From Acorus gramineus (Eukaryota; Streptophyta; Magnoliopsida; Acorales; Acoraceae): a stretch of 64,000 nt of DNA. This document shows positions 11,901-23,957 of this stretch, one piece after another (the stretch's first letter is position 1; each line of letters begins with the position of its first letter). The stretch is from contig CM060855.1 in NCBI GenBank assembly GCA_030737835.1, forward strand, positions 10,778,328 to 10,842,327, written 5' to 3'. A program made the translations under genes and the position numbers. The notes beneath the pieces were generated by a model. The model was not told where the DNA came from. It searched no databases and worked only from the letters and a program-made list of their open reading frames with translations.

Positions 11901-14900
11901 GCTAATGGGGCAAAGCTATGACCAGCTTCATGAGATGATGATCTCTCTCGCCCTCTCCCTCTGAACGAACGGAGTAAGTAGATGCGATTTCCTACTCGAC
12001 TCAAGTTCGTTTGGAATATTGGCATGCACCTGTTAGTGCGCGAGATCGCGCTTGACCCTTTCTTTTAAGTTGGTGATATCCAACGCATGTTAGAGTATAT
12101 TTTGTATGTTTATACGATTAGTGCCCTCATATGTATGTGTAGTTAGGCCTTGCCTTGTATGTATGTTGCATGATGTGTTGTTTATGCCATATACTCATGT
12201 TAGGGAGAACCCCTATAGTTAAGTATAGGTTATTGTGCATGTGGATCAAGTTCCTTCGGTGATAGAATTCTCCTGTAATAATTATGCGCATGTTAAAATT
12301 GATTAGGTCTATCTAGAATAGGCGTGGATATGACCCGTTGTCGGGTTGTACCTTATTAGTTAGAGCGCTAGCGATGTAATCGCCCCCGTGCATCCGAGCG
12401 ATGCACTTGTTTGGAATTCAGGAGAATTCATTATCTTATCGGTTTGTTAAGCCGGTAGTTGTGGCATTAAGCTAGGCCTACCCGTGCTAGGCGTGTATAT
12501 GAACCGCCTGTTGGGTTATGTGCCTTGGGATTATTTCTGCGTGAGAGCAGAGGCAACCCCCCCCCCCCTTTTTGTGTCCGAGCGACGCAACCGTGTGGGA
12601 GTAAAATAGTGTTCGATATCATCGATATGTGATTATCGAGAGTAGTTGTTTTTCCATTGGGTTCGCTTTGCGAACATGGAATGTTTACCCCCAATGTCGT
12701 CCGAGTTGAAGAGGCCCGGGTTGTAGCTGTCCTGACAGAGGGCTCCCATCCGTAGGTACCACCGATGCGTTCGGAAGCGTACTGATCGTGGGAGTGTACC
12801 AGGTAGAGGCTACCCGGGAGAGGGTTAACGAATGACATTGCGAGCGTGGAATCGTTCTCCCCTTCGTTGGATCCGATGTAGGAACTTCCCGGCGTTGGAA
12901 AAGTTGTCCTGACAGAGGGCTCCCATTCGTAGGTACCACCGAGGCGTTCGGAAGCGTACTGATCGTGGGAGTATACCAGGTAGTGACTACCCGAGGAAAG
13001 GGCTACCGATGGACCAAAGGTGTAGAGGAGTCTAATCTCTCCAAAAGTCCTATGTCACCTGTAAAGGGTGAGGGTGAGGATGAGGTGAAGACACGTTGCC
13101 GCGTGACCCATTCGTGGTTCGTCCGTTCCCATAGTTGTTGGGTCCGGTTGCGTATCGATGTTCAAGACATCGTTGGGCAGTTATCTCGATGTAGATAATC
13201 CAATAGTGTTGTGTAGACCAGTAATTCCGGGTCTCATCGACCAACGGTATGGTCTCTCCCCAAGAGACCCAAGAGTCTTCCTCCGGGAGTGAGGGTGAGG
13301 GTGAGGTTGGTCGCGCCGCCGTGTGACCCTGTTATCCATTGGGCTTCTACCCATGTTTTTCCTTGAAAGAAAATTGTGTTAGCCACTCACTGAGCTTGTA
13401 GCTCACCCCTCGCATACTGTTTCTTTTCAGAGGCAGTGTTGGGCGTGGAGCGGGAGCTTTCATGTGGCGTGGTCTTATGGGCTTGGAGCGTTCTTCCGGT
13501 GGGTGGCGAGTGCGAGGCTGTCAGCAGTCCTAGAGTCATTTCATGTATTGCAAATCGTGCATGTGGCACAGGTTGTATTTTATTTGGACTAGACTTGGCT
13601 CTCACAGGACAGTGATTGTGTATTCGAGTCTGTAATAATGTTTTTGATTTACAGACATTGTTTATATATTATGCTTCTGCTTTTCAGTCAATTATCATTA
13701 TCTTTGCTTTGCCACCTTGTGTGTTGTTGTTGGAGTCTTTATTGACCTCAGGTATTGATAGCTGATATTCCATTATTGCCACGTCTCGGGGACGGCCGCC
13801 CTGGGGCGTGACATTAATAGATATCTTTAAAGAAATTACAAACACATTGTACCATGATCGAAAATAATATATATGTTTCACTGATATTTGTTTGGAGGGA
13901 AAAAAAATAAATAGAACACCAACCTGTAACCCAAAAAGGTACCAGCATGAACCAACAACATGCCCAGCTAATACAAACATGAGAAGATTGATCACAAAGT
14001 TTGCCCATGCCGACTCAAATATGAAACCACTTGCAGAATGACCAACCGCTAAAGGTAGGAATCTCAATATTCTTGGTATATACTGAATAAGAATACTAGC
14101 GCGTAACAAATTTTTTGCATAATTTGCTGGTGATGCAACAAACTCTGGCAAAACTACCCATATCATGACCTTCATAGAAGAAAACATAAAAACTTACTTA
14201 GGGCACGAAAAACCTGTGCAGTAAACATAAAAACCAAGCATTTCTTCCGCGTGAGCAAAGTGACAGTGAAAATATTTAAGAGAAAAATAACCACCAAACA
14301 GTCCATTCAAAATAAAACTATATCAGATAGACATGGATATTAAAATATCAGTACCAAATAAAATAGCATGTCAACAATGGGTACCTGGAATATCAGTATC
14401 AGTTCAAAACCAAAATAGATGGCTAAACATTTGAAGGTGTTCTCAAGTAAATGCAAAGTGAAAAAATGGCATACGCAGCTCGTGCTGCAGGGGTACCCTG
14501 AGTGCCTATGCCATGGCACAAACAAGGGTATTTTTTTTTGGAAAATTAGAAAAAATGTATAAAAAAAAATGTAAGATAAATGTTACAAAATCCAAGACAA
14601 TTAATCAAGAAATTAAAACTTCACATACAAGTCATAATCATAATCACATAAATGTAGCATAATTGGTATACATTGTATAATGTATAAAGTGAATATATGA
14701 TGGGAAACATGTGGATTCATACATAGTATATGTGAAACAGGCCTCTGGAAATGGAATATGGCATGGCATATAAGCATCTGCAATATGTTAATTACACTGA
14801 TCAGAATATCATCCCATACCTTGCCAGGCAATCATTCCATACACAGTCCATCCTGAAAGGCCATATACAGTCATCTAAAAACTATTCTACCCATCAAGCT

Positions 14901-17900
14901 CTACATAATCCATTTTCATTCCAGCCCGTATATCCATCAATCCCATCAGTCCACCTAGTCTACAGCCCCAAACCCTTTTTTACGCAGGGACTCCCAATTA
15001 TACGTGGGAATCAGAAAAATAACATTATAAATGAATTGACAACCAAAATGTCGCCCATGACACAACCAGAATCTGCAGAAACATGAATTTCATTCATTGA
15101 GCATCAAAGATAAAATGCGTTAGTGCTCATGTATGCAAATCCATTCCCGGGACAATACAGCCAGAGATAACCATTAAGAAGATGAGAAAGGGAAGCCTAA
15201 GTCTTTGAAGAACCAGACATGAAGAAGCAGGGTCTCAGACAGAACAACAAAGTTATCGAGAGGAAGACTCACAGATCGATAACTCATTATCAAAATCATA
15301 GACTTGCCCCTAAATATGGGTGATTCCTCAAGCAACTAAGACTTCAAGTTTATCCTGACACAAAACTATTATTCACATGATTGATTTCAAAATATAACAT
15401 TATATTCAACTTTAAAATCAACCTTCCTGATTTCACAAATTAAATTCCCACTTTTTCCCTTTCTTAAATTTTGATGCGCTACTTTGCAAGACATGAGGAG
15501 GCATACAAAAAAATATTTGCACATAAGAATTGGATTCAGGAGCAAAGTTGCAACACTCAGAAGCTGCCTACACTGCACATGGTTGGAACATCCTCATCAT
15601 AGAGGTCTGAAGAACTGCATTTGATCATATATGGTCTTCCCTCTAGCATCATTCAGAAGAACAACTATGCAATACATCATTCTTGTTTAAATATTATTGT
15701 ATCTTGACTTCTGCAATTGCATGAATGTTGGGTCATATCAGGGCTGTCCAAAATCATGCTTATGATGGTTTTTCAAAAAGGGTTATTATATTTTCTTCAT
15801 TGACAATTCAAACACCAGACACTCCCCTCTAATGAAGATGACATGTAGAAAACATACATGACCTTCAATTGGAAAAAAAAAAAAAAGGAAAAAACAAATT
15901 CTTAAGTATAGATATGAGAATACCTGAGGAAGAGGTAACACAACAAAGGCATCAAATGGGAAAAATCCACGAAGATAGTGGGCAGCAACTTTTTTTGGTT
16001 CATCAACCAAATCTCCCGCACCCACAACTCTAGATTCTGGGGCAACATATGCGAGCCTGAACTGCACAGTTTTAAAATGACTGTGACTAGCAGGCCCATA
16101 AATGAGAGTAAAAAAAAATAACAATACAGCAAGAAGATGATTGAGAGACTGATTGATTGCATTAGCATAAAGCATACAAACAGTGTCCATACAGTGATAG
16201 GTTGATGGCTATGATTTCAGATATTGATTCATCTCCGGTGAAAAATAATACTGCATGTAAATTTTTTTTGGTTTTCCTGTGTGAGGTTTTAAATAATTTA
16301 CATAGCCCACAGCACCATTCTATATCTATTACTTAATTTTGCTTGATGATTGTCCAACATTTCAACTAGATACAAAAAAATGTTTCTTTCAAGTTTTAAT
16401 CTTTAGATCTCAATATTCATATGGATATAAAATTTCCAAAATCCATATACCTTACATATCATTCATATCTAATACGAAATTGATATGGAACAATTTGTTT
16501 TCTTTCACGAAATTGATATTCTTTTGGCAATATATGATCCAGGCATGCAGATACATATATCATAGTAAACATGCGCATCACCATGTATGTGTGAAATGTA
16601 AGCCTGTTCGCGAAATTAGAGGAAATGAGATCTAAGCATTGTCAGAGAGAAAAATTAGAATAGTTTGCAACTAATTTCCTGATACTCATAATTATCAACT
16701 GTCCACACCAATACTCCAAGAAAGCGATGAAGTAAAAACAGCTTACCTGAAGAAGCATGTGCAAAAAGTAAAAGAAATCAGTGACACTTCTCACGACTGT
16801 GATCACTAGCGCCAAGGTCCAATTAAAAACCACACACTTATCATCCTATTGCCAAAAACAAAAAGGTACAAATAAATCAAAGTTTACAACTTAGATGTGA
16901 AGACAAAGAAACGTATAACGTATAAGGAAAACAATACAAGCTTAAAGATGTAAAACACATCATCAAAAGCTTGCAATATATAAATAGATAAAGTCATACC
17001 TTTAGAACTGACAGAAGGAAGAAAAACAATGGATCTATAAAAATTGCCACCAAGCAAGAAATGACAAAAAATTTATTCCAATTTTGAACAATTTTTGCAT
17101 GAGGATTCATGATAGGAGGGATGAGCGAATTCATGAAGGCAAGAGACTTCCTTGTCCAACCTCTACCATCAGTAAGAAATGGATTGCCCAACTGTACAAA
17201 AACAAAAAACATGAGCTGAAGTACAACAAACAATTGATATTCAATAATAATTGATAAACCACTGAGGCATGGCAAAGTTCGATTATTCATTTGATCCCAG
17301 CACCTCTAGTTTAGCTACCCGTAAAATCCACATTTAATATACTTGGCAAACATCCAGAAATAGAGACGTTACTCATACACTGTTACATGTAGTGTAGTTT
17401 TCTGCTTCTAATAAATAAACAAAGCAAAAAATCCAGCAGCTACCAGTAAGATAATCTATCAAAAAGATAAACTCACAATTCCATTCAAACTTAGGTAAAA
17501 CCTTTTGGATCCAAATCAGTAATAATTGTGACCCTCACAACTAGAAATCTTTAACAAATTAAATTAAAAATAAAATGTTGAAGGACAAAAGGAAGTGCAT
17601 GTGCATGTGGATTATTCTTGCAAGTTAGCATAAACATTTTGATGATGCATGCTTTATTTAGTTTCTGGTCAATGCCTAACCATGCTCTAAGGAAATTCTA
17701 AAAAGGAATGACAAAAACAAAATTTAATCTTAGTCATATATGAAACTGATAATTATGGTAATAAACGCATCAGGAGGAAGGGATCACATTCTGAAACCTG
17801 TACAACTGAAAGTAGATAGGTTTAGGTTGGAAAGCCGAACACCTTAGGATCAATGGCCGTTGAAGCTCGATATTTTTTTGTTTGAGATTCTTTTTCATTG

Positions 17901-18268
17901 AACATTGTAGGACAGCTGGTGCAGTATGGCTCACTACATGTTCCCAGGTGTCCAGACCTCAACAAATTTTCATTCTTTCTAGAAGGATTTCCACCGGCCC
18001 AGTCCGTTGCACTCATATCTACTGGCATGATTGCGCGTGACCTGCTTCGATGTCGATGAATAGTCTGGTTTGGATCAAATACATTTTGCATATTTTGTAT
18101 ACTAGATAAAGGTCCACTCAGAGGTATGAATTGGTTTTCCCTTGCGCTGGATACAGGTAGCGACATTGATGCACTCCTCGCAGTCCTTTTTTGTAATTCA
18201 ACACTCCTACTGACACTTGAATGAGAATCTGGTGCAATGAGGATCCGTCTCTCCTCATGTCCATCCAT
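2902..18268 (-). CDS. Cyclic nucleotide-gated ion channel, CNGC19/20-like (3' end outside window)
   Basis: Plasma-membrane Ca2+-permeable cation channel of the plant CNGC group IV-A type. Coding exons on the minus strand: 18268-17843, 17191-17000, 16845-16747, 16061-15924, 14169-13924, 9751-9494, 7408-7263, 2976-2902. Every junction is GT-AG and the phases close, giving 526 residues so far. Seen in order: a basic, serine-rich N-terminus with the Cys cluster CSEPYCTSC; S1-S6 membrane segments (VMIWVVLPEF, AGHVVGSCWYLFGLQ); a Cys-rich outer loop (CLRNACALSNLSDCKGLIDC) typical of CNGC19/20; the pore helix with AGN at residues 459-461; S6 (GLGLLLFALLIGNMQNFLQ); then the C-linker start (LEMQLRRRDVEQWM). 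The cyclic-nucleotide-binding and calmodulin-binding parts are missing from the window. The start ATG at 18268 is just downstream of an acceptor at 18284-18286, so the 5' UTR is split. Assignment to CNGC19/20 rests on recalled family features. Confidence 0.93.
3640..4890 (-). pseudogene. Degenerate non-LTR (LINE) retrotransposon fragments in a CNGC intron
   Basis: Three pieces of LINE-like ORF2 are readable on the minus strand. At 3646-3900 a zinc-binding tail of a plant reverse transcriptase (zf-RVT type) reads CIMCNTEPETVGHLFCKC followed by VARAVW. At 4205-4399 the words SIWLSRNERI resemble the segment that normally follows that tail. At 4690-4890 VYAPTDSKGN resembles the LINE endonuclease. 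Stops and frame changes separate them, and no reverse transcriptase YADD core is seen, so most of ORF2 is lost. The SIWLSRNERI piece lies upstream of the zinc tail, opposite to the normal order, so two insertions or a rearrangement are likely. Identification is by motif only. Confidence 0.6.
4350..4425 (+). repeat. tRNA-like SINE fragment
   Basis: A perfect RNA polymerase III B box (GGTTCGAGTCC, 4383-4393) is followed by CTGCACTTACCTAAC and an A-rich tail. The same B box plus ACTTACCTA-type trailer recurs near 39825 and 47350 in this window. No complete A box is visible here, so this copy is 5' truncated or decayed. Confidence 0.45.
4891..7262. other. Intron sequence of the CNGC gene, no further gene
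   Basis: Part of the 4.3-kb intron between the pore exon (7408-7263) and the C-linker exon (2976-2902). Some short open frames on either strand between 5200 and 5900 may be decayed retroelement sequence, but nothing there is good enough to name. Confidence 0.5.
7409..9493. other. CNGC intron, nothing recognisable
   Basis: AT-rich intron of about 2.1 kb between the loop exon and the pore exon. No repeat with clear ends, no RNA gene and no coding signature was found on either strand. Confidence 0.5.
11130..11360 (+). repeat. CpG-dense simple-sequence block within the solo LTR
   Basis: A run made mostly of GCGC, GTGC and GCGTGC steps, giving several overlapping open frames on both strands rich in Arg, Ala, Pro and Cys. 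These frames have no family resemblance and are explained by composition. The block is the most GC-rich part of the window apart from the hAT element near 51600. Confidence 0.7.
12728..13080 (+). repeat. Two-copy 177-bp tandem repeat inside the solo LTR
   Basis: TGTCCTGACAGAGGGCTCCC starts at 12728 and again at 12905, and the similarity (GTAGGTACCACCGA, GCGTTCGGAAGCGTACTGAT, ACCAGGTAG) runs through most of the unit with a few substitutions. A GAGGGTGAGG...GTGACCC segment near 13066 recurs near 13285, so the LTR has expanded internally more than once. Confidence 0.85.
14170..15923. other. CNGC intron, nothing recognisable
   Basis: AT-rich intron of about 1.75 kb between the exons ending at 15924 and starting at 14169. 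No coding family, RNA gene or bounded repeat was recognised on either strand. Confidence 0.5.
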
Positions 18269-19778
18269 TCATCAAGTGCAAATCTGAAATTAATAGAAAG
18301 ATAAAAATTATAAGATTAACGGTAAAAAGAAGTAATATTCTCAACATAATCACACACAAAGAAAAAAAATGTCAGCATGTTGGAATTTACAAGGCAACAA
18401 ATAAACAATTAGAATTAGCAGCCCTGGCATGTAAAGGAATAATTACGCCTTTCTTTCTTGGATCAAAACTGTTCACATTGATCACAGGGACAAAAAATAT
18501 ACCAGCCAATATCAAACTCATGAGGAGCTTCACTTTCATCATGTAATGTTTGGAAAAAAGGAAATTTGAAGGATGAGGATCCCATAACAAAGTCAAGAAA
18601 GAGAAACTCTGTAGTGGTGGTTTATCTCAGTCCTTGCTGAGCAACAGAGATGCCTCTTATAATAAAGAAGCATACATGACAAAAGTTCATAGTAAAATTA
18701 CTCTCAAGGCCACTAGATATTTTTGTACTTGTATCACTTTGTGTACGGTCTTCATGTTGTCCAGGTGTGTAGAGTCAACATTGCACGAAAATGATGGAAT
18801 CCAATGACATATGTATCTGCCCTCATGAGAGCACTCCAATCCTAGCACATAACATTTATTTATAGGTGTCATGGTCTCAAAGCCTCCCTGAGGCATCTTG
18901 AACCACTAATGTATATAAATTACCATGAACATTGCCATAAAATATACCAGTAATCCTCCCATGCTGTTTCCTGAGATTGATATTGCATTCATTTCGGCAT
19001 TAGCTTGCTTGGCATGTTTCAGAGGACAGAGCTTTTAGTCAGAACACTCCACTCCTGGCTTGTGAACTGTTTGAGCATTTGCATTTTAATATTTTTGTTA
19101 CTGGATAAAAATGTATATTTGGTTTGCTTATGGTGGGTGCAATATGTGTTGTATCTTCTGACAGTCTTGGATGGATCTATTTGGCAATCTTTTTTAAGAA
19201 ATGACCGAGTAACACCATTTTTTCCATTGAATTGACATATCCATTCAACCAAAGGTCTCAAAACAACCAGCATAATTTAAAAGCGAAACTTCCAATTGAG
19301 AAAGTCTACAAAAAACATTTGTGCCAAGGTATATGCCAAACTATGAAATCATGGACATGGAAAACAATTTTTACGAAAGATTATCAAGGTTGAAAATTTT
19401 ACAAGTTTGGCGAGGTCAACAATTTGCATGACTATCCCAAACTGCGTCTGCATGTTCATTGGGAAACGATAACATTAAATTCTCAAATTTCCGAACAGTG
19501 GACTTGAGAATTAAAAAACTTCAGACCCTTATTTGGCTGATTCCAATACAAAAAAACAGAATTTTCTATACCAATTTAGAAAAGTAAACAAGCATAAGGT
19601 CATGATTATAAACAAAATTTCCTTATGACATTCCCCAATATATAATTTCCTTTATACATCAACCCACATGCCAAAAGTTGGGATACGGGTTTATCCTATT
19701 CGGCCATTGATTAGTATCTAAGACAATGTGTTAGATGTTAAGTTCAACGCCCCAACAAAAACAAAAAAAAAATCAATA

Positions 19779-20740
19779 CATTCAAATATTTTTTTTAAAA
19801 AAATAGACATTCATGTTGAAGCAGATATTCACCACTCCCTCCAATTATCAAAAAAACAATATCAACCATTCACTCCACAAAACATTCGTGATACAGATTG
19901 CCGAAACATTATACTAGTCAATAACCAAATATTTCTCCAAGGATGTAACAGAAATCAAAATCATTATCAGTCTGACTCAAAGCAATTATTAAAAAAACTT
20001 TTCAGAACAGATTCAATATTAATAAAAAAAAAAAAAGTCATTGCGACACCCGAAACGAATCCTAAAAAAACAACGCAACCAACTTTACTAGAAATCCCAT
20101 AAAGAAACAACCACCCAGTGATTCTTCTCCTTCTTTCGAAGAAGTTTCGATGCATTTCTAAGAGATAGTCTCCCTCGACATTCAAATATTTATATAAAAA
20201 AAAAATAGACATTCATGTTGAAGCAGATATTCACCACTCCCTCCAATTATCAGTCTGACTCAAAGCAATTATTAAAAAAACTTTTCAGAACAGATTCAGT
20301 ATTAATAAATAAATAAAAAGTCATTGCGATACCCGAAACGAATTCTAACGAAACAACGCAACCAACTTTACTAGAAATCCCATAAAGAAACAACCACCCA
20401 GTGATTCTTCTCCTACTCGAGTGCCACACAAAATCCCAGAACAATTTCCGCACATCCAAAGCAATCAAACGTGAGTGATTCAAAAAAAAGGTGACAACTT
20501 TCCGAGACTTACGATCGAAATGGTCCCCTCGATAAGCAAAGCCGAAAAGGGAAACCCTACTGGAAGAGTGGAGAAGACGAGAGACGGCGGCACCTTCTTC
20601 ACAGACAGTGAGAGAGACGACGGTCAGAATTCCTTGAAGAGGCCGTGAAAATGGGAAGGAGAGTGGGAGAGATGTTCCTTCTTTCGAAGAAGTTTCGATG
20701 GATTTCGAAGAGATGATCTCCCTCGATTTTGACGGGAAGG
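19779..20740. repeat. 400-bp tandem duplication of the CNGC first-exon region with reciprocal internal deletions
   Basis: CATTCAAATATTT and GACATTCATGTTGAAGCAGA occur from 19779 and again from 20179. The copies agree over CAGTCTGACTCAAAGCAATT through GTGATTCTTCTCCT (19967-20130 against 20251-20414). The second copy lacks about 118 bp present in the first, joined at TTATCA. The first copy lacks about 265 bp present in the second (20415-20679), joined at a CCTTCTTTCG-like match, and so carries a stray 60-bp piece (20119-20178) of the first exon. Both deletions have short matching sequence at the joint. Confidence 0.85.
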
Positions 20741-20822
20741 AAAGAGGAGGGAAAGGAGGACAGTGGACTCGCCCCGGAACACGTTTCAAGTCTTTCAGTT
20801 CACACCGGCTCTTTCTGTTCAT
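20513..20822 (-). other. Probable 5' UTR first exon of the CNGC gene
   Basis: On the minus strand a GC-richer, pyrimidine-rich leader ends in a perfect GTAAGT donor (exon end about 20513), facing an acceptor at 18284-18286 directly before the CNGC start codon. This would make a 2.2-kb 5' UTR intron. The transcription start is not visible; 20822 is only where the GC-rich character stops. The long open frame here (to 20822) has no recognisable protein content and is taken as chance. Confidence 0.5.
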
Positions 20823-21564
20823 TTTATGGGTAATAATTATTAAATATTAGATAATATAGCCCTCAGAAATTAAATATTAACAAAAAAATAGTATCAAATA
20901 TTGAATATCCGAAAAAAATAGCACCGTGGATTATTATTTTTTTAACACTGGACACGTCATGTATAGATGGCACCTTCTTTTTTTTTTTGTTTTAAGTTAT
21001 GATCTTTTCTTTTTTTTTTAATTAAACATTAATGGTTAAAATTTTTTTATGAATGGTTTAATTAAATTTTAATGACTCAGATTTTTTTTTTTTTACGTAT
21101 ACTCACAGTTGAGAAAAGAGAAGATAATAGAAGATTTGTTTCTCTTTTATCTTTTATCAATTAAGTTTAAAAAAGCACTATCCTTAAAAGATCTTTTATG
21201 ATTTAATCTTCCATGATTTTTTTTTCAACATATATTTTAAACAAAAAGTCCATGATTTTCTCATGATAATCACAAATAAATTTTTCATTCTTCCTCATTT
21301 TAATCAAAGAAGAATAAGTGATCACAACTTAAAACACAACTTAAAATAAAGGATGCGCCTCCTTAAAAAAAATAAAAAACAAAGGAGACGCCATATATAT
21401 AGCGCCTCCAATGTTAAAAAAAAATCATTGACTGAGTCTAGTGCTACTTTTTGCTAATATTCATATAGGGGTACTAGTTTTGCAAATATTCATTTCAACT
21501 ATGCTATTTATGCAAATTGTCCTTCTTTTATTATCTTCGTGTGCTTTTTTTTAAAGAAAAAAAT

Positions 21565-22190
21565 TTCAAATAACTCAATGTAAATTGTCCAAAATTCATA
21601 TAATCCTCTAACTTTTCCTGGAGTTTACATGATCCTCTTGAAAACACTTATGTAAATCTAAATAATCTCTTAAATTAAATTTTCGTTGATAAATGAAGAA
21701 TATCATACAAATATTCTATTTGGTTAACCTGAGTTGAAAACATTGAATATAAAAATAACCTTACAATTTGTTAGAATTTTATTCCACTAAATAGATTATA
21801 AAACCATATCTGGAGGAATAAAATCATCATTTACAAATGATTTTTTATATTTTTAACATATTACAGAGGGTTTTTAGTATAATGTGTTTTCAATCAGGGT
21901 TAACCAAATATAATATTTGCAGAACATTCCTCATCTGTCAACGGAAATTTAACTCAAGGGACTTTTTTTTTTATATATTGGAGGGACCCCATGTGGCTGA
22001 CCTTACGGTCAAGTCGAAAAGGCTACCTCTGCCTGTATGCCCCAATCCCACTGAGACTATTTGGATATACGTATGTGTTTTTAAGAGGTTATATGAACTT
22101 CAGAAAAAATATAAGGGTTATATGGATTGTGAGCATTTTAGAGGGGGGTTGTATAATTTTTCCTTTTTGTATGATTTTTAAAATGTTGAC
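21565..22190. mobile_element. Foldback MITE-like element, copy 1
   Basis: The two arms are roughly reverse complementary: TTCATATAATCCTCTAAC and AACACTTATGTAAATC on the left pair with the segments near 22080-22140 (GAGGTTATATGAACTT, GGGTTATATGGATTG). The centre (GGAATAAAATCATCATTTA, 21810-21830) matches the centre of the element at 24725-25243. A GC-richer 105-bp segment around 21965-22070 interrupts the right arm and is absent from the other copy, so it is a later insertion. Ends are approximate. Confidence 0.6.
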
Positions 22191-22199
22191 TTTTTTTAT

Positions 22200-23950
22200 T
22201 ATATAGTAATAAAAAAAAAGAGGCAGAGATTTTTTTATAGAAAAAATCGAAAACTTGGTAGGTGCATGACCACGTGAACACCTACCGGATAGTAAATATC
22301 TTTTCATTTGTGTTATTTCAAAGGTACAGTTAGGTGGTATAACTATTTATCTCATAATAACTCATTTCTTTTATCTAAACAAGGGCTTAGAGTGTTATTA
22401 CATGCAGTCTACATGAACATGCTATGTACAGTTTACGTATTGAAAATAAAATTAATAAATAATATAAAATCAATCAATGCGTTAATGAATGTCTAAATAA
22501 TCTATCAAAAATAAAATGAAATAATGTGATGATCAATTCCATTTGATCCCAATAATATTTTTTATTTTAAAATAAAATAGAATGAAGTAAATGAACCCTA
22601 CCTACATCCCTATGACACACTAAATAATATAATATGGGAATAAATCTCCAATAACAACCGACCTACAAAATAAAAAAAAAATTAAATTAAATTAAAATAT
22701 TCACATTAGTCGATAACAATAATTATAAAAAAATTATTTAGTTCTCAAATTCAATAAGATTTGTTGAGTATGTAATATATATTCTTTTTAATTAATTTGT
22801 TAGAAAATCTAATTCTAACAATATATAGAATTTATAAAATCTATCATTTATTTAGAATCTTAAGATAATATTTGAAAAAAATAATGGTTTCGGATAAGAA
22901 TAGATTATAATAATAAATTTTACGTGTAAAAATGAAAAATGTGTTACATGCAGAGTTGAAAATCCCTTGTGGTTAGTCGTCAAGTGAGATATAAATTCCA
23001 TTAAACAAAAATATTATCATTTATTAAATATAGATCTATTCAATTTTTTATACAATTTTGATTAAAACGATGAAGTTTACTATTTTTTAAAATTATAACA
23101 TGAGGTTGACTGTTTGTGAGATTGTACTACAAACTGTCCTTAACATTATTCTTTCATTTAATTAATATATGCCCCTGAGCATAAACAGTGTACGCAACCA
23201 CTTTGGTTCCACCCCATAATCAAAGGAAATATTGTTTCAAAAAAAAAATATTTAAATTAATATTTATTTATTTATTTATTCCAAATCTTAACATGTCCTC
23301 CCATTTATTTTTTAAAATTATTTTGTTTCATTTAAACATGATCTTAACTTACATCATGTAAATAATAAAAAAAAAATCTACATTTATTTTGTTACTATTT
23401 TCAGATATTTAAATTTTTAAAAAATTTGATTTTCAAGAAGCTTAGAATTTGATTAATAAAATGAAAATAAACCAAGATTTGGATACAAACATCCAGTGAT
23501 CCAAATCACCATTTGATGCTCTTCAAGTTATCTTATCTTAGTTTGTATGGAAAAAATCATGTCGCATTGTGAATTGTGATAGTGATGCTCCCAATTAGCA
23601 ATTTTTTTTTTTCATTTTTGCAAAAATAATTTGCAAAGGTGGAATCTGGACTTGAATTCCACCTAAACATATGCTAATTTAGGAGTCCTATTTTACTTTG
23701 AATTCGAAACATACGCCAATGTTTCTGCCGTGGGGAGTCGAACAACCACTCAAGTCAATAACCATGCGATAGACCATTATAGGCTTGTGTATAGTAGTCC
23801 CTTTTTTTTGACTAATTCTATTGTATTTGAAAAGTGAAAGATTTTTAAATATGGATCTAAATATATTTTTAATGTTTACATTTTCAACCCCTCATCTTTT
23901 TTAGGCTTTCAATATTGTAAAGCTAATAATACAACCATACATCCAAACAC
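22200..23950. other. AT-rich intergenic DNA, nothing recognised
   Basis: Very AT-rich, with poly-A/T runs and TTTA repeats near 23265. No open frame with a family signature and no clear element ends on either strand. Confidence 0.5.
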
Positions 23951-23957
23951 AACTTAA

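Larger units (their letters stand above)
10233..13813 (+). mobile_element. 3.58-kb solo LTR (Gypsy-type) inside a CNGC intron
   Basis: Ends are TGTTATGCTTG (10233) and GGGGCGTGACA (13813), an imperfect terminal inverted repeat. Both flanks share ATTAAT (10228-10233 and 13813-13818); with strict TG...CA ends the target duplication is the 4 bp TTAA, and one base of slippage would give 5 bp. The block is GC-rich against the AT-rich intron, has no gag-pol, and its start is not repeated inside, so it is one LTR left after LTR-LTR recombination, not a whole element. The stretch AGCCACTCACTGAGCTTGTA near 13380 resembles Gypsy LTR ends. Such long LTRs are known in the Tat/Ogre and Athila groups; that placement is inferred. 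It separates the exons ending at 13924 and starting at 9751. Confidence 0.75.

Noticed and set aside
20250-20822. 190-residue minus-strand open frame
   Set aside because: Lies over the CNGC 5' leader and duplicated intron sequence; the perfect GTAAGT donor inside argues it is a non-coding first exon.
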